Positions 35,612 through 43,572 of a stretch of 64,000 bases of DNA are shown here, piece by piece (position 1 is the stretch's first letter; each line of letters opens with the position of its first letter). Position numbers and translations under genes: made by a program. The DNA lies in the NCBI GenBank assembly GCA_008015325.1, contig SSFI01000014.1:62001-126000 (forward strand). Reading direction: 5' to 3'. Origin of the DNA: Rheinheimera sp. GTDB lineage: Bacteria; Pseudomonadota; Gammaproteobacteria; Enterobacterales; Alteromonadaceae. Below the pieces are notes generated by a model. It saw only the letters and a program-made list of their open reading frames with translations, searched no databases and had not been told where the DNA came from.

Positions 35612-36320
35612 GCTGCGCCTCCGTCCGGGCGGCCTGTTGTTGCAACAGATAAAACACCACAGCACCACACAAGGCAGCCAGCGGGATAGCCAGATTGCTG
35701 TGGCCGGCCAGTTTCAGCATCAGCGCCACCAAGGCCGTGCAACTCAAAGTGCTGGTCCATTGCCAGGAAGTAAAACGCGGTGCCAGCAACACAATAAATA
35801 ACGCCGGCAATGCAAACGGCAGCACTTGCCCGAGCAGCGGCCAGCGTGAGGTAATTTCTGCTCCTGCAACTGCACCAAGCGCAGTGCCGGCAATCCAGCT
35901 GCCCCAGGCAATCAGAGCTGCGCTGCAATACCAGCCGAGGCGCTGCGATTCGTGCAACTGCGGTAAGCGGGTATGCGCCAGTGCGAAAATCTGGTCGGTC
36001 AGACCATGCATCAGCCAGGGCCAGAGCCGGCCCGACGACAGATAAGGCGCCAGATTGGGCCCGTACACCACATGACGGGCATTAATCAGTAAAGTCATCA
36101 CAATCACCAGCCACAGCGGCGCACCGGCGGCAATCATGGCAATAAACAGAAACTGCGAAGCACCGGCATAAATCAAGGTCGAAATCAGCACCGCCGCCCC
36201 TGCGGTAAAACCGGCTTGCACTGCTATCAGACCAAAGGAAATTGCCACCGGAATATAACCGCCCAGTAGTGGTAAGGCATCAAGCGCACCCAGTCGCCAG
36301 GCTGAGATGTTACTCATCAC
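35601..36320 (-). CDS. azlC: AzlC-family amino acid exporter, large subunit
   Basis: A 239-residue inner-membrane protein with the AzlC pattern: LGGYIPVAISFGLIAVQAGF, IYAGASQFLFIAMIAAGAP and LLINARHVVYGPNLAPYL. It partners AzlD to export branched-chain amino acids. Its start overlaps the end of the XRE-cupin regulator gene by about 11 bases, so regulator and transporter form one operon (regulator-azlC-azlD). The operator at 36874-36907 probably controls all three. Confidence 0.93.
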   Translation of the reverse strand: MMSNISAWRLGALDALPLLGGYIPVAISFGLIAVQAGFTAGAAVLISTLIYAGASQFLFIAMIAAGAPLWLVIVMTLLINARHVVYGPNLAPYLSSGRLWPWLMHGLTDQIFALAHTRLPQLHESQRLGWYCSAALIAWGSWIAGTALGAVAGAEITSRWPLLGQVLPFALPALFIVLLAPRFTSWQWTSTLSCTALVALMLKLAGHSNLAIPLAALCGAVVFYLLQQQAARTEAQHEH

Positions 36321-36843
36321 TCAGCTCCTTGTGTTGATAAACAATAGTCAGCAGCGCCGTGACCCAATGCTCACCACTGTGATACAAATGTGGCACATCG
36401 GCGGCAAACTGATGGCTATCGCCGGCTTTGAGCCGTTTTATGCTGCCAGCGCCGCCCACTTCAAGCTCGCCGCTAATCAGGCAAATCATCTCGACGGTGC
36501 CGTTGGCGTGCGCTTCGGCCTGCCGTTCAGTATGCGGCGCCACCGACATCCAATAAGCATCAACCGCCGGCTGATCTTTGCCTTGATCCAGCAGCCGCAC
36601 CTGCACGCCGGCATCACCGACCAGCGCCGCTACCGGCGCAATTAAATTGCCAAAAGGCACACCAAGCTGCAGCGACAGCCGCCAACTAGTATCCAATGTC
36701 GGATTGCCGGCGCCCTGCTCCAGCCGCGACAAATTCGATTTGGCAATTCCAGCCGCTGCCGCAAGCTGTGACAACGACAACCCTTTGCTCACCCGCAGGC
36801 CCTGAATATGCCGGCCCAGTGTTTGTAAACTTTCCGGATCCAC
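36310..36843 (-). CDS. XRE-family regulator with C-terminal cupin
   Basis: A 177-residue transcription factor. A helix-turn-helix at residues 8-65 (LGRHIQGLRVSKGLSLSQLA, then AGIAKSNLSRLEQGAGNPTLDT) is joined to a cupin domain (AEAHANGTVEMICLISGELEVGG, then LKAGDSHQFAADVPHLY). Such regulators sense a small ligand through the cupin. It is cotranscribed with azlCD. A 34-base palindrome overlapping its -10 region suggests autorepression. The start is the ATG-led MDPESLQTLG. Confidence 0.92.
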   Translation of the reverse strand: MDPESLQTLGRHIQGLRVSKGLSLSQLAAAAGIAKSNLSRLEQGAGNPTLDTSWRLSLQLGVPFGNLIAPVAALVGDAGVQVRLLDQGKDQPAVDAYWMSVAPHTERQAEAHANGTVEMICLISGELEVGGAGSIKRLKAGDSHQFAADVPHLYHSGEHWVTALLTIVYQHKELSDE

Positions 36844-36873
36844 GCCGCTGCCCTCTTGCTGCCACAGTAAAAT

Positions 36874-36907
36874 CGTTCTTTATATAGAACGCTCTATATA
36901 AAGAACG
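36874..36907. promoter_or_regulatory. Palindromic operator of the XRE-azlCD promoter
   Basis: Two perfect 15-base arms, CGTTCTTTATATAGA and its complement, are separated by ACGC. On the minus strand it follows a consensus -35 TTGACA (36914-36919) with a TATAGA -10 inside the palindrome. A bound regulator would block RNA polymerase. Confidence 0.8.
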
Positions 36908-36956
36908 TACAAGTGTCAAGATCAACGAATGGCTTACAGTCTGCCTGAAATAGAAA

Positions 36957-36988
36957 CAGGAGCTGAAATCAGCTCCTGCTTTAATGAC
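36957..36988 (-). terminator. Terminator after the PstS-like gene
   Basis: Stem CAGGAGCTGA / TCAGCTCCTG (36957-36966 and 36969-36978) with a two-base AA spacer. On the minus strand it is followed by TTTCTATTTC, as expected for the gene ending at 37010. Confidence 0.75.
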
Positions 36989-37009
36989 CGACGAGAAACT
37001 GCAGTGCTG

Positions 37010-37417
37010 CTAAAACTTCAGCGCCACTTTGACTGAAGCGTCAACTTTGCTGGCATCGACATACCCAATCACCGACGGATTAGTCGCGACCAGCTTCAGC
37101 ATTTCTGCGTCACTGCTAATTTCTTTCGGCGGTGTGCCTTTGCCGGTAAACACCAGTTTCGACCAATAAGCTTTAAGCTGGCTGGACGATTTTTTCAGTA
37201 CCGCATCGTTAAATGCCGCGCTGGCCGGCGCGCTATCGGCTAAAGCCAGTGGCACCACTGACTGACCGTCAGCAAAGGATTTTTCCCGTCCGAGGAAAAT
37301 CTTCGAGACTGTCGCCTCGTCCAGCTGATTGTTGTTCGACGGATGCACTATCACAGCAACTTCAGCAAAGACCAGCTGACTAAATAGCAAACTGCTGATT
37401 ATCAATAATTTTTTCAT
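37010..37417 (-). CDS. Small PstS-like phosphate/substrate-binding protein
   Basis: A 135-residue periplasmic protein with a Sec signal (LLIISSLLFSQLVFA, cleavage near residue 18). The mature part resembles the short PBP-like PstS domain: IVHPSNNNQLDEATVSKIFLGREKSFADG is a typical opening, and NPSVIGYVDASKVD the usual end. It is about half the length of full PstS, as in the stand-alone family. It lies 10 bases after the porin gene and both are likely cotranscribed, so ligand capture after porin entry, perhaps of phosphate, is plausible. CTGAGGAGA precedes the ATG. Confidence 0.82.
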   Translation of the reverse strand: MKKLLIISSLLFSQLVFAEVAVIVHPSNNNQLDEATVSKIFLGREKSFADGQSVVPLALADSAPASAAFNDAVLKKSSSQLKAYWSKLVFTGKGTPPKEISSDAEMLKLVATNPSVIGYVDASKVDASVKVALKF

Positions 37418-37427
37418 CACGCTCTCC

Positions 37428-38633
37428 TCAGAACACCAGATCGATGCCAAATGATAAGATTTTGTAGTCGCCAACCGCAGCTCTGGTATCGGTACCGCTG
37501 AAATAATCAGCTTTGAAGGCAGCACTGGGGTGGAAGTCATAACGCACCGTCAAACCAACACCATCAAACTCGCGCTGACCAAAAGCGTTGTTGATTCCTT
37601 TACCGGTCGCCAGCAACGCCGGATGAGCCACACCATTGAGGAATTCATGGTCCGGGGACTGGGCATAATCTTCGGTATGCACCGTCAGTACCACGTTGTC
37701 AAAACGCCGGCCGAGCGCCAGATACCAGGACTGGTTGACGGCATCAGTCGAGTCTTTCACCACATAGTCAACAAACTCAAAATCCAGCAGCCAGTTGTCC
37801 CGATCAATCGCAAAGCCGCTGAACCAATAAAAGGCGTCTTTATTGTCCCAGCCAATGCGCGATTTGAAATCGTCAATTTGCCCGGCCGTGGCGCCGGTTT
37901 TACTTGCGGCGCTGATGCCGGCGGCAGCCAGCGGAAATACTGTGCTGCTGTCAATGTTGGCGCCATCAATTTGGGTGGCAAAGGCACCGGCAAACAGCTG
38001 CCACCAATCGCCCGCCAGCGTAGCATTGGCGCTGATGATATTGTCCATACCAAAATCGACAAAGGTGTTGGTCACAGCACTGAAGGTTGCACCGGACCAG
38101 CCGCCAAACAGCACTTTGGTCGACAGACTGTAGTCGCCAATATTGTACTGACTGTCCAGCGCGACACCCTCAATGGTGCTGAATTCAAAATCGATGTAAA
38201 CCGCTTTGGGTAAACGCGAAAAATTGTGGGCGTAGCCAACTTTTTCGTATTCAGACTGATGGAAGATCGGGTTGGCGAAACGGCCGGCGCTGAGCCTGTG
38301 GGTATCATTAAACTGGTAGCTGATGTAGGCCCAGCGCGCTTCGACTTCAAAGTCACTGCGGCCTTCACCAAACAGCTGCACTGTTGCCGACAACCCTTCG
38401 CCGAGATCGGCCTGCGCCTGCAGCGCAAACAACGACTCCGGATTAAAGGACAGCTCGCCTTCTTCAAATCCGGGAAACGGCTCCAGCCCGCCATCGCTCG
38501 ACACCGAAGTGCCGCGTATCGATGCAAAGCCGTTCAGAGTGACCTCGGCCAGTGCGGTGGCCGGCAATAACGCCGTGACCAGCACCAGCCCGAGTGACCG
38601 GAATGATTTATTAGCCAATACAATAGGTTTCAT
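37428..38633 (-). CDS. Outer-membrane porin-like protein
   Basis: A 401-residue outer-membrane protein with a signal peptide (LGLVLVTALLPATALA) and alternating beta-strand pattern ending in the terminal motif SFGIDLVF with a final aromatic Phe. It resembles the DcaP/phosphate-selective porin-type barrels of proteobacteria; the substrate is unknown. Its partner gene encodes a short PstS-like protein 10 bases downstream. The start MKPIVL (38633) is preceded by AGGATAGAG and opens the signal peptide; the longer frame does not. Confidence 0.83.
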   Translation of the reverse strand: MKPIVLANKSFRSLGLVLVTALLPATALAEVTLNGFASIRGTSVSSDGGLEPFPGFEEGELSFNPESLFALQAQADLGEGLSATVQLFGEGRSDFEVEARWAYISYQFNDTHRLSAGRFANPIFHQSEYEKVGYAHNFSRLPKAVYIDFEFSTIEGVALDSQYNIGDYSLSTKVLFGGWSGATFSAVTNTFVDFGMDNIISANATLAGDWWQLFAGAFATQIDGANIDSSTVFPLAAAGISAASKTGATAGQIDDFKSRIGWDNKDAFYWFSGFAIDRDNWLLDFEFVDYVVKDSTDAVNQSWYLALGRRFDNVVLTVHTEDYAQSPDHEFLNGVAHPALLATGKGINNAFGQREFDGVGLTVRYDFHPSAAFKADYFSGTDTRAAVGDYKILSFGIDLVF

Positions 38634-38830
38634 CTCTATCCTGCCTTTTTTTATGAAATGCCCTTCAAGCGTAGCTGAAGCCGCAGGCAGCAGAGAAAAT
38701 TCGTTTGAAAACAGCGCCTGAGACAAACAAAAAAAGTCTAGGCTGAAATTGGGCAATTCAGCTCAGGCAAAATGCAAGTCCGCTGGCGAGCCGGTATACT
38801 CGGCATTTTTCGTTCAGAAGGAAATTCGCT

Positions 38831-39346
38831 ATGTCCTGGCAAATCGCCGTTGCTTCCACCAATCCAGCCAAAATCAATGCTGTGCGTGATGCTTTCGCTT
38901 TGGCCTTTCCGGACACTCCCTGTCAGGTGACAGGCTTTAAAACTGAATCCGGCGTCGCAGCGCAGCCGATGAGCTCAGCTGAAACTTTACTCGGTGCCGA
39001 CAATCGCCTGCGCAATTTACAACAGCAGCAACAAGCTGATTTTTATGTCGCGATAGAAGCTGGGCTGGACGATGGCATGACCTTCGCGTGGATCCGCATC
39101 AGTGATGGCCGCCGGGAAGGCCGCGCCCGCTCGGCGTCACTGCAGTTGCCGCCAATGGCGGTGCAGCGTTTAGCCCAAGGCGAAGAGCTTGGCGATGTGA
39201 TGGACGATTTATTTGGCACACAAAATATCAAACAGGCGGGCGGCGCTATTGGCCTTCTGACGCAACATAAACTGAGTCGCAGCACCGTCTATCAGCAGGC
39301 GCTGATTTTGGCGTTGATCCCGTTTTTAACGCCGGAGTGGTTTTAA
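38831..39346 (+). CDS. yjjX: Inosine/xanthosine triphosphatase YjjX
   Basis: A 171-residue NTPase of the YjjX family, which hydrolyses non-canonical ITP and XTP and so protects nucleotide pools. The N-terminal VASTNPAKINAVRDAF is diagnostic, followed by SSAETLLGADNRLRN, VAIEAGLDDG and DDLFGTQNIKQAGGAIGLLT. Length is normal for the family. It is monocistronic, with a bidirectional terminator 15 bases past its stop. Confidence 0.95.
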   Translation: MSWQIAVASTNPAKINAVRDAFALAFPDTPCQVTGFKTESGVAAQPMSSAETLLGADNRLRNLQQQQQADFYVAIEAGLDDGMTFAWIRISDGRREGRARSASLQLPPMAVQRLAQGEELGDVMDDLFGTQNIKQAGGAIGLLTQHKLSRSTVYQQALILALIPFLTPEWF

Positions 39347-39360
39347 CAACTGACTAAAAA

Positions 39361-39383
39361 ACAGGGGCCGTTTTGGCCCCTGT
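39361..39383. terminator. Bidirectional terminator
   Basis: Stem ACAGGGGCC / GGCCCCTGT with a GTTTT loop, between convergent yjjX and the DUF1080 gene. The minus strand continues into a T-run, so the fit is best for the DUF1080 operon. Confidence 0.85.
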
Positions 39384-39392
39384 GATTTGTAC

Positions 39393-40184
39393 TTACAGCT
39401 TGCGTACCCAGATATTGCGGAAACTGACCTTGTCACCATGGTCCTGCAGTTTCAGTGGCGCACAGCCATGTGGCTGCTGCTGCGGCGGACCAATCCACTC
39501 GGTGGTGCCTAAAATCTCAGTATGGTTTTGCAACAACACGCCGTTATGCAGCACTGTGACATAGCCAGGGCTCACGCGCTTGTCACCGTCAAAACGCGGC
39601 GCTTTGTAGATGATGTCGTACACCTGCCACTGTCCGGTTGGTTTTGTTGCATTCACCAGCGGGATGGTTTGTTTGTAAACAGCGCCGGCCTGGCCATTCG
39701 GGTAAGTCGGGTTTTGATAGGAATCCAGAATTTGTACTTCGTATTTCTCCTGGAAAAAGATCCCACTGTTATTGCGCATTTGACCGGTTTTCGCCGGATC
39801 TGCCGGTGGTGACTGCCACTCCAGATGCAGCTGAATGTCACAGAAATTCTCGACGGTGCGGATATCCCCACTGCCAGGCGTGACTGTCATCACGCCGTCT
39901 TTGAGTTGCCACTCTGCCGCGCCGCCATCTTTCACCGCACGCCAGGCCGATAAATCTTTGCCAAGCAAAGCGATAGCATCGGAAGGCACGTTGTTTTGGT
40001 CAAAGCTGACCACCGGCGGCACCGGCGTCCAGACTTCAGTGCGGGCGGCCTGCGCATGGCGCTCGGCGTCTGTCATTTTGGCCAGTTCTGCCGCGGTTGG
40101 GAAAGTGCCGCTTGCCGCTTGAGAAGCTGGCGCCACCACGCTGAACACCAGCGCGGCGCTGAATAAAACCGATAATTGCTGCAT
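39393..40184 (-). CDS. Periplasmic DUF1080 protein (3-keto-disaccharide hydrolase family)
   Basis: A 263-residue secreted protein with a signal peptide (LFSAALVFSVVAPASQA). The DUF1080 jelly-roll domain has LLGKDLSAWRAV, NSGIFFQEKYEVQILDSY and the ending ISFRNIWVRKL-like (SFRNIWVRKL). DUF1080 proteins are lyase/hydrolase components of 3-keto-sugar pathways, where an oxidised glycoside is cleaved. It is the last gene of an operon with GMC dehydrogenase, its Tat subunit, TIM-barrel isomerases, MFS transporter and Gfo/Idh. This strongly supports 3-keto-glycoside metabolism, although the sugar is unknown. Confidence 0.85.
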   Translation of the reverse strand: MQQLSVLFSAALVFSVVAPASQAASGTFPTAAELAKMTDAERHAQAARTEVWTPVPPVVSFDQNNVPSDAIALLGKDLSAWRAVKDGGAAEWQLKDGVMTVTPGSGDIRTVENFCDIQLHLEWQSPPADPAKTGQMRNNSGIFFQEKYEVQILDSYQNPTYPNGQAGAVYKQTIPLVNATKPTGQWQVYDIIYKAPRFDGDKRVSPGYVTVLHNGVLLQNHTEILGTTEWIGPPQQQPHGCAPLKLQDHGDKVSFRNIWVRKL

Positions 40185-40210
40185 AAAAAATTCTCACAAA
40201 GTGATTCGAT

Positions 40211-40229
40211 GCGCTGCTAAAAGCAGCGC
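40211..40229. repeat. Intergenic hairpin GCGCTGCT-AAA-AGCAGCGC
   Basis: An 8-bp perfect stem between the dehydrogenase subunit and DUF1080 genes. It lacks a T-tract on the operon strand, so it is more likely a processing or stability hairpin than a terminator. Confidence 0.4.
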
Positions 40230-40259
40230 CTTCTGTTGTTTTTGAACCAACGCTTACCG

Positions 40260-40862
40260 TCAGGTCGCCCAGGCTCTATCGCCTTTTTTGTAAGGCAGCG
40301 CACCGTCATATCGGCCCGGCACCGCGACATACCGCAGCACTTCGGTTGCGCCCGTATTAGAGGTGAAAAACACAAAAATACTCAGCTGTTTCAGCAGTGT
40401 AAAATAGTGCGGTTCGACCGAGACATCACCTTTGCGGTTTGACACATTAGTGCTGTCATTGCTGGCAATTGCCGCATTGCGGGCACTGGCTTCTTTATCG
40501 AGTTGCGTTAGTAAAGCTGTACGCTCGGCTGCACTAAGCTGCAAAAAATCCCGCTGATATTGTTGTTTGCAGGCTGCCTGCAATGCAGCAAGGCCGGCGA
40601 CAAACAGCGCTTGTTGTTTGGCGTCATAACAATCCTGCACCATCACGGCCATCTGCGCGCCGCAGGCCGCGTCTTTTGCGCCCGGCGTCGCTGTGCGCGG
40701 CAAAATGGTTTCGGCAATTTCATCCAGCAGCATAATGTCGCCGGCACCGAATAAAGCTTTGCTGGCTGCTGTAGTCTTGACGCCAGAAGCCCAGGCTTCA
40801 CCACCGACAAAAGCCAGGCCGGTGGCGGCGGCGATCATTTTTAACAGGTCACGTCTTTCCAT
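40260..40862 (-). CDS. Tat-exported gluconate-2-dehydrogenase subunit 3 family protein
   Basis: A 200-residue small subunit of membrane-bound GMC dehydrogenases. The N terminus MERRDLLKMIAAATGLAFVG is a twin-arginine signal (RRDLLK), used to carry the folded FAD subunit to the periplasm as a hitchhiker. The helical domain with MLLDEIAETILPRTATPGAKDA is typical of the family. It starts 1 base after the GMC gene ends, so the two are translated together. A cytochrome c subunit, present in classical gluconate dehydrogenase, is absent from this cluster. Confidence 0.88.
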   Translation of the reverse strand: MERRDLLKMIAAATGLAFVGGEAWASGVKTTAASKALFGAGDIMLLDEIAETILPRTATPGAKDAACGAQMAVMVQDCYDAKQQALFVAGLAALQAACKQQYQRDFLQLSAAERTALLTQLDKEASARNAAIASNDSTNVSNRKGDVSVEPHYFTLLKQLSIFVFFTSNTGATEVLRYVAVPGRYDGALPYKKGDRAWAT

Positions 40863-40863
40863 C

Positions 40864-42555
40864 TCAGAGCTCCCCTTTTTTCAGTGCTTCGACGGCAAAG
40901 TTGGCGGCACGCGCGGTCAGCGCCATATAGGTCAGCGACGGATTGACGCACGAGGCTGATGTCATACAAGCGCCATCAGTGACAAACACGTTCGGCGCAT
41001 CCCACACCTGATTATTGGCATTGAGTACCGAAGTTTTCGGGTCACGCCCCATCCGCGCTGTGCCCATTTCATGAATGCCCATGCCCGGCGCGTAATCGCC
41101 GTTATAGCCATGCACGTTTTTCACACCGGCGGCCTCAAAAAACTCTACCGCATCCTGCATCATGTCTTTGCGCATGCGCAGCTCGTTGGCTTTCATTTCG
41201 ACGTCCATCGCCAGCACCGGCAGGCCCCACTTGTCTTTGACTTTGGGGTCGAGGTAAATCCGGTTGTCATGGTGCGGCAGCATTTCGCCAAAACCGCCCA
41301 TGCCAATAGTCCAGTGGCCGGGTTCGGTCAACGCAGCTTTTAAGTCAGCGCCTATGGTCAGTTCAGCCACGTCGCGCCGCCAGTTTTGCCGGCTGGCCGA
41401 GCCCTGATAACCAAAACCACGTAAATAATCACGTTTATCGCCGCCCCAGTTGCGAAACCGTGGCACATAAAAACCGGTTGGCCGGCGGCCAAAATGATAT
41501 TTGTCGAGATAACCTTCCACTTCGCCATAGGCCCCGACATTTAAGTGGTGGTCCATGACGTTACGGCCAAGCGCATTGCTGCTCGAGCCTAAACCGCCTT
41601 CCCAGATGTCTGTGGCTGAATTCATTAAAATCCAGGTCGAGTTAAACGCTGACGCATTTAAGAAAATGATTTTGCTGGTAAATTCGACGGTTTGATTGGT
41701 TTCACTGTCCAGCACTTCCACGCCACGGGCGCGTTTTTTGTCTTTGTCGTACAGCACCTGGGTCACAATCGAATATGGCCGCACCGTCAGATTGCCGGTT
41801 TTCATCGCCACCGGCAGCGTCGACGACTGGGTGCTGAAATAAGCACCAAAAGGACAGCCTAACCAGCATTTGGCGCGGTATTGGCAGTTCACGCGGTTTT
41901 GCTCTGGTTTTGGCTGCGTAATGTTGGCCGTGCGGCCACAAATCAGCTGACGACTGCCACCAAAGGCTTTTTTGATCCGGGCCGCCACGTCTTTTTCGAC
42001 GATGTTCAGCTCAAAAGCCGGCAGATACTGACCGTCTGGTAACACGTCTAAGCCGTCGCGGTTGCCGGAAATGCCGGCAAAACGTTCGACATAATCGTAC
42101 CAGGGCGCTAAATCGGCATAACGAATAGGCCAATCCACCGCCACGCCTTCTTCCAGGTTGGCGGTAAAATCACGCTCGTTTAAACGATAACTTTGCCGGC
42201 CCCACAATAAAGAACGGCCGCCCATGTGATAACCGCGATACCAGTCAAAACGTTTTTTCTCGGTGTAAGGCGAATCCTTTTCGTTGGCCCACATACCAAA
42301 AGTACTTTCATTCAGCGGATAATCGCGTTTGAGTACCGGATAATCCTGTTTCATTTGTTCGGTCGGCCGGTCGCGGTGCGGGTAATCCCAGGCCTCTTTC
42401 ATCGCATTCGTATAGTCTTTGATATGTTCGATGTTGCGGCCACGTTCGAGCAGCAACACTTTTAAACCTTTTTCGGTCAGCTCTTTGGCGGCCCAGCCGC
42501 CGCTGATGCCGGAGCCCACGACGATGGCGTCGTAATGATTTTGCGCAGTTGTCAT
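40864..42555 (-). CDS. GMC-family FAD-dependent sugar dehydrogenase
   Basis: A 563-residue flavoprotein. The dinucleotide-binding motif VVGSGISGGWAAKEL lies at residues 12-26. DWYRGYHMGGRSLLWGRQSYR follows, and the C terminus has GIHEMGTARMG and ASCVNPSLTYMALT, carrying the His/Asn catalytic pair. CxxC-type cysteines near residue 230 (NCQYRAKCWLGCPFG) are a feature of this branch, which may reach an iron-sulfur or electron-transfer site. With the Tat subunit it should oxidise a sugar or glycoside, probably at C3, in the periplasm. AGGTAACAG precedes the ATG. Confidence 0.9.
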   Translation of the reverse strand: MTTAQNHYDAIVVGSGISGGWAAKELTEKGLKVLLLERGRNIEHIKDYTNAMKEAWDYPHRDRPTEQMKQDYPVLKRDYPLNESTFGMWANEKDSPYTEKKRFDWYRGYHMGGRSLLWGRQSYRLNERDFTANLEEGVAVDWPIRYADLAPWYDYVERFAGISGNRDGLDVLPDGQYLPAFELNIVEKDVAARIKKAFGGSRQLICGRTANITQPKPEQNRVNCQYRAKCWLGCPFGAYFSTQSSTLPVAMKTGNLTVRPYSIVTQVLYDKDKKRARGVEVLDSETNQTVEFTSKIIFLNASAFNSTWILMNSATDIWEGGLGSSSNALGRNVMDHHLNVGAYGEVEGYLDKYHFGRRPTGFYVPRFRNWGGDKRDYLRGFGYQGSASRQNWRRDVAELTIGADLKAALTEPGHWTIGMGGFGEMLPHHDNRIYLDPKVKDKWGLPVLAMDVEMKANELRMRKDMMQDAVEFFEAAGVKNVHGYNGDYAPGMGIHEMGTARMGRDPKTSVLNANNQVWDAPNVFVTDGACMTSASCVNPSLTYMALTARAANFAVEALKKGEL

Positions 42556-42621
42556 CTCTGTTACCTGTGATATGTGGGCGCTCTGCCGGCGCCTGCTGTC
42601 GTTTGATAAAGCTGTATCAGG

Positions 42622-43572
42622 TTAAACGTCACAAATCCGCACGGCAGCCGCCAAAGACTGCACTTTGCCCTGTGGCGTTGCCGGCGTCGGAATGAATTCC
42701 TGCGCCAGATAGCCTTTAAACCCGGTCGCCACTATCGCTTTGGCGATCGCCGGGTAATACAGCTCCTGCGTGTCATCAATTTCATGGCGTCCCGGCACCC
42801 CGGCAGTGTGGTAATGGCCAAAATACTGATGGTTGTCCTGAATGCTGCGGATAATGTCGCCTTCCATAATTTGCATATGGTAGATATCAAACAGCAGCTT
42901 AAAATTATTTGATTTCAGTCGTTTACAAAGCTCAATGCCAAAGCGTGAGCTATCGGCCAGATAATCCGGGTGATCGACTTTGCTGTTAAACAGCTCCATC
43001 TGCAGCACCACGCCGCGTTGCTCCGCCTGCGGCAAAATTTGCGACAAGCCAGTCACGGCGTGATTCAGTGCCGTTTCGCGGTCCATGCCGCGGGCATTGC
43101 CGGAAAAACAAATCAGGTTGGTGTAACCGGCGTCAGCGACCAAATCGATATGCGCTCTGTAGCGCTTGATAAGCTCAGGGTGAAACTCTGGGTTACACCA
43201 GCCATTGACCAGGTTAATTTCAGCGCCATTACACATCGAGCAGTCGATGCCGTATTTCTTCAGCGTCGGCCAGTCTTTAGGCCCGACCAAATCAATAGCA
43301 CTGAAACCTAAGGATTTGACCAGCTGACATAGCTCCTCAATCGACAGATGGCCATAAGTCCAGCTGGCGACAGAGTGCTGCACCCGGCCTTTGAGCGCCG
43401 CTGCAGCGTTATTTGCTGCGACGCCATCTGTAGCCGGCGTTTGCGCAGCCGTTGCTGCACAGCCACTCAGTAATAATGACGGCCCGGCGACGCCAAGCGC
43501 CACACTGCCGGCAGCGAGCTGTTTCAGCATATTGCGGCGTGACTCACCAGAATACTGGGTGGTTTTAGTCAT
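42622..43572 (-). CDS. Tat lipoprotein with TIM-barrel (hydroxypyruvate isomerase-like) domain
   Basis: A 316-residue exported enzyme of the sugar isomerase/epimerase TIM-barrel family. SRRNMLKQLAAGSVALGVAG is a twin-arginine signal and LLLSGC a lipobox, so it is probably anchored in the membrane facing the periplasm. The barrel carries the metal-site residues MELFN, LLFDIYHMQI, HYHTAGVPGRHEID and LAQEF. It may isomerise or cleave the 3-keto sugar produced by the GMC enzyme; the reaction is not defined. The start at 43572 has AGGA at proper spacing; it overlaps the end of the MFS gene. Confidence 0.87.
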   Translation of the reverse strand: MTKTTQYSGESRRNMLKQLAAGSVALGVAGPSLLLSGCAATAAQTPATDGVAANNAAAALKGRVQHSVASWTYGHLSIEELCQLVKSLGFSAIDLVGPKDWPTLKKYGIDCSMCNGAEINLVNGWCNPEFHPELIKRYRAHIDLVADAGYTNLICFSGNARGMDRETALNHAVTGLSQILPQAEQRGVVLQMELFNSKVDHPDYLADSSRFGIELCKRLKSNNFKLLFDIYHMQIMEGDIIRSIQDNHQYFGHYHTAGVPGRHEIDDTQELYYPAIAKAIVATGFKGYLAQEFIPTPATPQGKVQSLAAAVRICDV

